From DASSUW01 sp963849695 (GTDB lineage Bacteria; Actinomycetota; Thermoleophilia; Solirubrobacterales; Solirubrobacteraceae), in the NCBI GenBank assembly GCA_963849695.1, contig CAWKIT010000016.1, forward strand, positions 434,001 to 498,000: DNA of 64,000 nt, written 5' to 3'. Shown here piece after piece: positions 58,901-64,000 of this stretch (its first letter is position 1; every line of letters begins with the position of its first letter). A program made the translations under genes and the position numbers. The notes beneath the pieces are model-generated. The model saw only the letters and a list, made by a program, of their open reading frames with translations. It did not search any database and had not been told where the DNA came from.

Positions 58901-59684
58901 AGCCGTCGAGCACCCGCATGCGCATCTCCATCGCAGGGCTGAACGAGCGCGGCACGTCGGTCCAGCCGGTGGCCGGCGACGGGGCGGCCTGCGGGAACGC
59001 CGGGCGCCCCGCGAACCCGCCCGGGTGGTCGAACTGGAGTCCGAACGAGGCGGTGAACGCAGCGTCGTCGGCCGGCGCGATGTAGTTCGTGGTCACGCCG
59101 CGGCCGGAGACGAACTGGCGGAAGTCGATGGTCGGGCCGTCGATCGCGCCGCTGCGCCCGCCGGCCCACTCGATCTGGGCCACCTTCTTGCCGCCGCGCT
59201 CGGCCGCCTGCGCGAGCGTCTCGGCCTGCAGCACGCCGGGGTCGAACGCCGCGGTCCGCGGCGGTGGGCTACCGAAGAACGCCTGCCCGTTGACGTGGAA
59301 GGTGTTGTTGGTCGACCCGTGCACGGCCGGCCACGCGCCGGTGGTGAGCGTGAACCAGCCGGCGCCGGTGTTCGGCGGCGACTGGGTCAGGAGGCCGTTG
59401 CCGGACGCGCGCGCGCCGTTCCGCAGCATGTTGCGGAACCCCGGCACGACGCCCTGGTCGGCGTACTTGCGGACGAAGTTCTGCGTCAGGCCGTCGGCTG
59501 CGAAGAACAGGAAGTCGTCGTCGCCCCGGTCGTGGCCGTGGCCGTGGCCCCCGCCCGACGGGCGCGCGGTGTCCGCGCTCACCCACGGGACGAGCCCGGC
59601 GGCGAGGACCGCGGCGACCAGTGCGCCCACCACGCGCATCCGGTGTCGGCCGCCGTCCGTCACCGCTCCCATGACCTTGCTCAT
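55914..59684 (-). CDS. secreted two-module enzyme: nucleotide pyrophosphatase/phosphodiesterase-like plus 5'-nucleotidase
   Basis: 1256 residues, signal peptide VVGALVAAVLAAGLVPWVSA, then a His-rich linker (GGGHGHGHDRG). The first half is an alkaline-phosphatase-superfamily phosphodiesterase: FLFFAADGL, the Thr nucleophile region NTGAGWFTLTTGAWP, and the metal motif ASDHGF. The second half (from about residue 760) is a UshA-type 5'-nucleotidase: GLNDFHGQLDP, AAGDNVGASPP, FGNHEFDFG, IAGHTHR, then the C-terminal substrate domain (AITNSGGLRQDI, FVTNDFMLTGGDGYTVF). It could turn nucleotides or dinucleotides into nucleosides outside the cell. AAGGAGGG (59698-59691) sets the ATG at 59684. Confidence 0.9.
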   Translation of the reverse strand: MSKVMGAVTDGGRHRMRVVGALVAAVLAAGLVPWVSADTARPSGGGHGHGHDRGDDDFLFFAADGLTQNFVRKYADQGVVPGFRNMLRNGARASGNGLLTQSPPNTGAGWFTLTTGAWPAVHGSTNNTFHVNGQAFFGSPPPRTAAFDPGVLQAETLAQAAERGGKKVAQIEWAGGRSGAIDGPTIDFRQFVSGRGVTTNYIAPADDAAFTASFGLQFDHPGGFAGRPAFPQAAPSPATGWTDVPRSFSPAMEMRMRVLDGSNPTWVDRYGLNAYLYDSRNDGRTRYDRVLFSPTKDGDDAVGDLREGEWADVKVTIQGGALNGKTGAMLVKVERLASDLSQVRLFHTSVTRANATWPTWPGEPGFTGTFEDFVAERFPSSQAGDFAVLEAGIVSEETYVEQGLYWETGHRPLIRYVLDRYQPDVALVGYPVTDEFQHQFLGLITRRLPNGARNPAYDDVQVNRTPDGRVDERRAFIRRAYRGADATMRLAQDRMRDRDLTTFVASDHGFAPQFLAIDASKVLVDLGLLSRPQTSNCRVATGETIGKAKACFAGGTVQVYLNLAGRDPAGGGLQQVAAADEAAEVARIKAAFLALQDSNDWTGDGRPEGWDVIDRVFTKAEARYIPNGAGQTADMAHPTRTGDVVAFSYPPYQFDAATPGTLIARSAFFGQHGYVPDVQDLDSNTNMRATFLAGGRAIERGVVDDVRSIDLAPTAAFLLDIPAPQHSQGVVRRDLLDDGRKYRPISIVGLNDFHGQLDPTTMLMDGVNVGVGGASRLATMFDEEASHLPGRTLLLAAGDNVGASPPNSALLQDMPAIDVENAWGLDATSFGNHEFDFGVERILAHQARANFPFLATNIVEQATGRPPDWLETSRVFRVNGIRVGVIGSVVRTTPELVRAEATAGLEFLDEAERIERESRKLRRRGVRVQVVVIHEGAVLGANRVADRPAAAWQGPIMDIVGKLQATTVDLVIAGHTHRAANMVVGRIPVVEGFNAGASYSVAQLMIRHGDVAWAGTATRTAKNLGVAPRADVQAIVDKANADTAVLRNQVIGTASTDIRRDLTRLNESAMGNMVADAMREKYPGVEAAITNSGGLRQDILLTPPSAGEQPGQITWGEVFAVLPFGNRTVILTLTGAQLREALLNGFSPVCNPAIATGRFPQVSGLRLAFHCAGTTPVIDQVAKVGPGGALTPVGPADTVRFVTNDFMLTGGDGYTVFAQGTDILQPGDGLLEVTIEYITAHSPVAPVVEGRITRTP

Positions 59685-59781
59685 CACTAGCCCTCCTTGA
59701 TCCCCCGTACTGGTGCCGGCCTGGGCTAACCATACGGGCGCGGGCGGGCGCTGTGGGGCCGAGTTCACAGGACCGCGACCG

Positions 59782-60279
59782 TCATGCCTCCAGCGGCGGA
59801 CGGGCGAGCACCACCGACGTATCGATCTGGCGCTCCGGGATCTTCCAGTAGGTGCGCAGCAGCGGTGCGATCCGCTCGCGGGGGACGGGCTCGAAGCCGT
59901 GGCGGCGATAGAACCGGATCGCCCATTCCGCGGTGGCCCAGGTGCCGACGAGCACGCGCCGGGTGGCCTCGCGCATGAGGTGCTCGAGCAGCGCGCCGCC
60001 GACGCCGCGCCGCTGGGTTCCGGGCGCGACGTAGGCGTGGCGGATCAGGTCGACGTCGTCCAACGCCTGGATGCCCATGATCCCGAGGAGCGTCCCGTCC
60101 GCCTCATAGCCCCAGAACACGACGCCGTCGGCGATCTCGGTGTCGAGCTCGCGCGCCGGCATGTACGGCTCGTGCCAGCGGTCGGCGGGGATGACGCCGC
60201 GGTAGGCCTCGGCGGCGGCGTTGACGATCGCGAGGATCGCCGGGCGCTCGTCGTCGCGGCACGGGCGGATGGTCGCCAC
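59782..60279 (-). CDS. GNAT-family N-acetyltransferase
   Basis: 165 residues. The acetyl-CoA loop is QRRGVGGALLEHLM, with AEWAIRFYRRHGFEPV as the final motif. IADRWHEPYMP matches a group of small-molecule acetyltransferases. Substrate unknown. Divergent from the cupin gene. Confidence 0.9.
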   Translation of the reverse strand: MATIRPCRDDERPAILAIVNAAAEAYRGVIPADRWHEPYMPARELDTEIADGVVFWGYEADGTLLGIMGIQALDDVDLIRHAYVAPGTQRRGVGGALLEHLMREATRRVLVGTWATAEWAIRFYRRHGFEPVPRERIAPLLRTYWKIPERQIDTSVVLARPPLEA

Positions 60280-60302
60280 GACCCCAATCTAGACTCCCGG
60301 CG

Positions 60303-61089
60303 ATGACCGTGATCGGGGCCGGCGCAGGCGAGCTGGTCGGCGACTCGCCCGAGCGCCGCGTCGAGATCCTGTCCGACCACGAGCACGTCCACGCGACCTG
60401 GACGCGGTACGCGCCGCACCGCGACGGCGCCGACCTCCACATCCATCGCCGCCACACCGACCTGTTCTACGTCCTGGAGGGCGAGCTGACGGTCCGGCTC
60501 GGGGCTGCGGACGAGCAGGTCGCGGTGCCGGCGGGCACGCTCGTGCGGGTGCCGCCGCTGGTCGTGCACGGCTTCCGCAACGCCGGCGACGGGGAGCTGC
60601 GGTACCTGAACCTCCACGCGCCGGGCGAGCGGTTCGCCGACTACCTGCGGGCGATGCGCGACGGCCGGTCGTTCGTGTACGACCAGGAGCCGCCGCCGGA
60701 GGACGGCGTGCGCCCGGTCGCCGATGCGGTGATCGGCGGCGACGGATTCTCGAGTGACGGCGTGCGGCTGCTGGCGGACGTCGACGAGATCGCGATCGCC
60801 GAGCTGTCGTCCGTGAGCGGTGGCGAGCACGTCCATCCTCGGCACTACGAGGCGTACTACGTGCTCGAGGGCTCGCTGGAGGTCACGGTCGACGGGCGGG
60901 GGCAGCGGGCGGACGCGGGGTCATGGGTGGCGATCCCGCCGGGCGCCCGGCACGAGGTCGCAGGTGCCTCGCGCGTGTTGAACGTGCATGCGCCGGGGCG
61001 CGGCTTCGGCGAGTTCGTGCGCGCGCTCGCGGATGGCGACGACGAGACCCGCGGCGGCGGAGCGCACGGGCTTCGATCAGATCAGCTGA
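60303..61089 (+). pseudogene. double-cupin protein with one probable frame break near the C-terminus
   Basis: Two cupin barrels: first motif HIHRRHTDLFYVLEGELTV, second GEHVHPRHYEAYYVLEGSLEV; both keep likely metal-binding histidines and glutamate. It may be an isomerase or dioxygenase-like bicupin. The reading frame runs on without stop into the antisense of polX, which is improbable; one extra G in CGCGGCGGCGG near 61050 gives AAERTGFDQIS and a stop at 61087, 13 nt inside the convergent polX end. TAGACT is 7 nt before ATG 60303. Confidence 0.8.
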
Positions 61090-62681
61090 CCCAGCGCTCG
61101 CGTGTTGAGGACGTCGGCGGCGGTCGCGCCGCCGCGGCGCGCGGTGTGGACCGAGAGGATCATGTTCTCGAGGCCGCGGATCGAGTGGGCGTCGGTCGAG
61201 CAGACGATCGGCACGCCGGCGCGGATCGCCTCCCGGACGTGGTCGCCGCTCAGGTCGAGCCGCGGGGCAAGGCCGTTGACCTCGACCGCGACGCCCTGCT
61301 CGAGCGCGACCTCGAACACCCGCTCGAGGTCGAGCGCGTTCTCCGGCCGGCGGTGGATGATCCGGCCCTTCGGGTGGCTGAGGCAGCTCACGTGCGGGTT
61401 GCGCAGCGCCTCCTCGACGCGCCTGGTCATCTCGGGCCGCGGCATCCGCTGGCCGCCGTGCACGCTCGCCTGGACCCAGTCGAGCTCGGCGAGCACGTCG
61501 TCGGGGAGGTCGAGGCGCCCGTCGGCGAGGATGTCGCACTCGATCCCGCGCAGGATGCGGAACGGCGCCAGCCCCTCGTTCGCGGCCGCGATCTCCTCGC
61601 CCTGGCGGCGGACCTCGTCGGCGGTGAGCCCGGTGACGGCGCCGACGGCCGGAGTGTGGTCGCAGATCGCGACGTACTCGTAGCCGAGCTCGCGAGCGGC
61701 GCGGCCCATCTCCTCGACGCTCGCGCGCCCGTCCGACCAGGTCGTATGGCAGTGCAGGTCGCCGCGGATCTCTTGTTGCTCGACGAGCACCGGCGGATCG
61801 CCCCGGAACGGAGCCTCGCGCAGCTCCGGCGGGCACCACGGGACATCGAGCGCGCGATACACAGCCGCCTCGTCGGGAGCGTCCGGCAGCGGCTCGAGCG
61901 CCGCGACGTACTCGGCCGAGCCCGTCGCCCGCACGAGCGCGGTCCCGAACCGCTCCGGCGCGACGACCACGAGCTCGATCGGCAGGCCCTCGACCGTCAC
62001 ACCGACCGCGCGCCCGCCATCGCGCTCGATCACGGCGACGATCTGGGGGAGGGACTCGAAGCGCGCGAGCGCCGGCGCCGGGTCGTTCGCGGCGCAGACG
62101 ACCGCGAGCCGCTCGCATGAGTCGCGCCAGCGGCGCGCGTCGCCGGCCGGCGTGCCGTCGAGCGCGGCGGCGATGCCGTCCACGAGCTCGCGGGCCTGGT
62201 TGAGGAGGAGCCCGCGCCGGGGGCGCGGCTCGGCCTCGCGGGCGAGCGCCTCGAGCAGCCTCGCCTCGGTCTTCGGCCCGACGCCGGGCACGCTCCGCAG
62301 CTCGCCGGCGGCCGCCGCCTCGCGCAGCTCGGCGGGCGTCCGGACCCCGAGCGCCCGCGCGATCTCGATCGAGCGCCGGGCGGTCAGGCCGAGGTAGCGC
62401 CCGAGCCCGACGAGACCGGGCGCGAGCTCGCGCTCGAGCTCGGCCAGCTCGGCGATGTCGCCGGTCTCGACCAGCTCGCGCAGCCGCGCCTCGATCCCCG
62501 GGCCGATCCCGCGCAGGTCGCGCACGCGGCCGGCCCGCACGAGGCCGGCGACGGGAACCGGCGCCGAGCGGATGGTCTCGGCCGCGCGCCGGTACGCGCG
62601 CGGCATGTACGGGTTCGCATCGGCGAGCTCGAGTAGTGACGCGAACGCCTCGAGGCGGTCGGCGATGTGGGCGTTGTCCAC
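61077..62681 (-). CDS. PolX-like protein (family X fold plus PHP domain) with altered polymerase site
   Basis: About 534 residues. An N-terminal helix-hairpin-helix region (RDLRGIGPGIEARLREL, LRSVPGVGPKTEARLL), a family X palm, and a PHP exonuclease domain (GDLHCHTTWSDG, ICDHTPAVG, STDAHSIRG) are in the normal PolX order. The palm is degenerate: where relatives read GS-x-RR-x(5)-GDxD, this has GDARRWRDSCERLA, and the third aspartate is Glu (IELVVVAPERFG). DNA synthesis is therefore doubtful, while the 3'-5' exonuclease/AP-endonuclease side looks intact. GTG 62681 is chosen; an upstream start at 62714 is possible. Confidence 0.85.
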   Translation of the reverse strand: MDNAHIADRLEAFASLLELADANPYMPRAYRRAAETIRSAPVPVAGLVRAGRVRDLRGIGPGIEARLRELVETGDIAELAELERELAPGLVGLGRYLGLTARRSIEIARALGVRTPAELREAAAAGELRSVPGVGPKTEARLLEALAREAEPRPRRGLLLNQARELVDGIAAALDGTPAGDARRWRDSCERLAVVCAANDPAPALARFESLPQIVAVIERDGGRAVGVTVEGLPIELVVVAPERFGTALVRATGSAEYVAALEPLPDAPDEAAVYRALDVPWCPPELREAPFRGDPPVLVEQQEIRGDLHCHTTWSDGRASVEEMGRAARELGYEYVAICDHTPAVGAVTGLTADEVRRQGEEIAAANEGLAPFRILRGIECDILADGRLDLPDDVLAELDWVQASVHGGQRMPRPEMTRRVEEALRNPHVSCLSHPKGRIIHRRPENALDLERVFEVALEQGVAVEVNGLAPRLDLSGDHVREAIRAGVPIVCSTDAHSIRGLENMILSVHTARRGGATAADVLNTRALGQLI

Positions 62682-62739
62682 CGGCGTAGTGTCCCCGCCT
62701 TGGTGGCGTGGCAACGCGGGCGAACGTCAACTGCGGCAG

Positions 62740-62903
62740 GTGAGGGAGCCGGGGAGCCGCCCGCTCGGCCGGGATTCGGGGGGTGTCCCGGATTTGTTGC
62801 CGTACAGGCAACAAATCCGGGTCACCCCCCCAACATGTCCGCCGTTCGGCGACCGGACGCACCACGGACCCGGCCGCGCGGGCGGCTCCCCGGCTCCCTT
62901 CAC
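62740..62903. repeat. nested palindromic element 3: long outer stem, long inner hairpin
   Basis: Perfect 22-nt arms at 62743-62764 and 62878-62899, extended by CGGCCGGG/CCCGGCCG (62766-62773/62869-62876). Inside, GGGGGGTG (62778-62785) and a 15-nt arm at 62787-62801 pair with 62807-62821 and CACCCCCC (62823-62830) around the loop GTACA, giving 23 pairs and one T-T mismatch. A smaller hairpin with GTCCG/CGGAC arms follows. GGGGAGCCGCCCGC (62751-62764) also begins element 1 (16248-16261). Confidence 0.9.
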
Positions 62904-63398
62904 TGTGAACCTCAGCATTCCTTGGCAGGGTTCTGATAGCGCCTATTGGCGGTCCGGCTGGGCCATGCGAGCAGTGATCGGGCAGTTCTCCAGGCTTCGC
63001 GCGCACCCGGGTGGTCTCGCGCGCGTGTTCCCTGACGTGCTGACCGGCGGGCGCTCGTTCCCGACGGGAAGCGGGCGCGAGCTCGGCGTCGCCATGGACG
63101 ATCGCGTGTCGTCCGCAGCAGGCGTCTCTTAAGCGTCGGCGCAGACGACCGCATCGAGGGAACGCGGGAGCCGTTGTGCGATGTCGGCTGATACCCAGAG
63201 CGCTCGATGGCACGGCAACGCGCGATCGTCGACGTCAGCACGTCCGGTCGCTCGAAAATCCGTCGGCGCCGTGCCCGCGCCTTCGGTAGCAGTGGCCCCG
63301 CTTTCGCAGGCGCAAGGGCCGTTTCCGATTCTTTCACCCTGCGACCGGACGAATGGACGCTTATCCCTTCGCGCAGATCCTGCCGATGTTGGCACGTA
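62904..63398. other. intergenic stretch without a supported gene
   Basis: About 495 nt between element 3 and the thermonuclease gene. It is somewhat less GC-rich than the flanks. Short open frames on both strands lack start sites, codon bias or family sequence. I see no RNA gene here. Confidence 0.5.
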
Positions 63399-64000
63399 TG
63401 ACGAGATTCGCGATCGCTTCGATGGTCTGCGCGTTGGGAGCGACGCTGCTGGGCCTCGCATTGCTGGCAACCCCCGCCGCAGCTCACCACAGCTACGACA
63501 TGGACTGCCCCAGCTTCTCGTCGCAGGCGTCGGCGCAGTACCACATGAACGCGCACCCGGGGGACCCGGATGGCCTGGACGGCAACGACGACGACGGACG
63601 GGCATGCGAGTCCAATCCCTGCCCTTGCTACTACGGCGGCGCGACCCAGCCGGAGCCTCTACCGCCTCCCCCGCCCCCTGCGCCGGCGCCCGCGCCGCCG
63701 CCTCCCATCGCTCAGCCACAGCCCCAAGCCAAGCGCTACAGCGCACGAATCGTCAGCGTGACCGACGGCGACACGATCACGGTGCGACTTCGCTCGGGGG
63801 CGCGAAGGATCGTCCGCCTCATCGGGATCGACACGCCGGAAAGCCGCAAGCCCGGGGTTCCAGTGGAGTGCGGAGCCAAGAGCGCCACGAACTACATGAC
63901 CCAGCTCGCCTTCCGGAGACGGGGCGGGCGCAAGCTCGGCCACAGTGTGCGTCTGAGCACCGATCTCACGCAGGACCGAGTCGACAGATATGGCCGGCTG
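63399..64000 (+). CDS. secreted Excalibur/thermonuclease (SNase) domain protein, 3' end cut off
   Basis: A signal peptide (MVCALGATLLGLALLATPAAA) is followed by a calcium-binding Excalibur domain: YDMDCPSFSSQASAQYHMNA and DPDGLDGNDDDGRACESNP with its acidic loop. A Pro/Ala linker leads into a staphylococcal-nuclease-like domain (RIVSVTDGDTITVRL, VRLIGIDTPESRKPG, VECGAKSATNYM). It is probably a calcium-dependent extracellular nuclease. The frame is open at the window end, so the C-terminus is missing. Confidence 0.88.

Noticed and set aside
55383..59690. 1435-codon plus-strand open frame opposite the phosphodiesterase gene
   Set aside because: Antisense shadow; the opposite strand holds clear catalytic motifs and a signal peptide.
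61089..62120. Continuation of the cupin frame into a 605-residue protein
   Set aside because: The extension is antisense to polX and unlike any cupin; a one-base change restores a proper end.
62912..63556. Minus-strand frame over the gap and the start of the thermonuclease gene
   Set aside because: Overlaps a clear signal-peptide gene on the other strand, and composition is random-like.

Overview
The window looks like chromosome of a high-GC, non-pathogenic soil actinobacterium, most likely of the Thermoleophilia (Solirubrobacter/Conexibacter-like). This is inferred from G+C above 70 percent, GTG and TTG starts, many starts with no leader, and families common in that group: wax-ester synthase, F420-type PPOX oxidoreductase, MoeZ plus a MoaD/CysO-like carrier, FxsA and DUF6351. 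Genes are dense, on both strands, and mostly chromosomal housekeeping. I see no rRNA, tRNA, phage, insertion sequence, plasmid or CRISPR.

Layout. 1-4.8 kb: the end of a CheR-PAS signalling protein, a Crp-like regulator, an anti-sigma-type ATPase and a stand-alone LigD polymerase. 4.8-7.7 kb: transaldolase and transketolase, coupled. 8.3-16.2 kb: an orphan histidine kinase, a homologue pair of plant/cyanobacterial tocopherol enzymes (UbiA prenyltransferase and MPBQ-type methyltransferase), L-asparaginase with a stress protein, a phosphodiester glycosidase and a glycosyltransferase. 16.6-22.7 kb: gltBD. 22.8-30.8 kb: a broken DUF6351 gene, two class V aminotransferase-fold enzymes around a Nudix gene, a lipocalin-like protein, a HAD hydrolase, FxsA and a STAS protein. 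30.9-40.3 kb: SufT-like protein, WS/DGAT, TauE/SafE, acyl-CoA dehydrogenase, a broken M28 peptidase, ispH, a CoA transferase, a phosphoesterase, a thioredoxin-fold protein and a diiron-oxidase-fold protein. 40.3-48.0 kb: a broken secreted protein, a membrane protein with a tiny coupled partner, paired small helical paralogues, a SCO1/two-component operon, and moeZ/cysO-like/GNAT. 48.1-55.8 kb: two ABC-2 exporters, HxlR/PPOX and LysR/EamA regulator-target pairs, ThuA. 55.9-64 kb: a very large secreted phosphodiesterase/5'-nucleotidase fusion, GNAT, a double cupin, a PolX with an altered polymerase site, and a secreted Excalibur/thermonuclease gene cut by the window end.

The most unusual signal is intergenic. 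Three non-coding loci (16.2, 27.7 and 62.7 kb) hold large nested palindromes: a long GC-rich outer stem carrying a GGAGCC/GCCCGC terminus encloses two or three hairpins, in two cases spaced 48-50 nt apart. They look like one repeat family or structured-RNA class that I cannot name. Other points of note are a recurrent TAGRCT box 6-8 nt before start codons, several clear operators next to their likely regulators, and reading-frame breaks (mostly +1) in four genes, five of them clustered in the DUF6351 gene.
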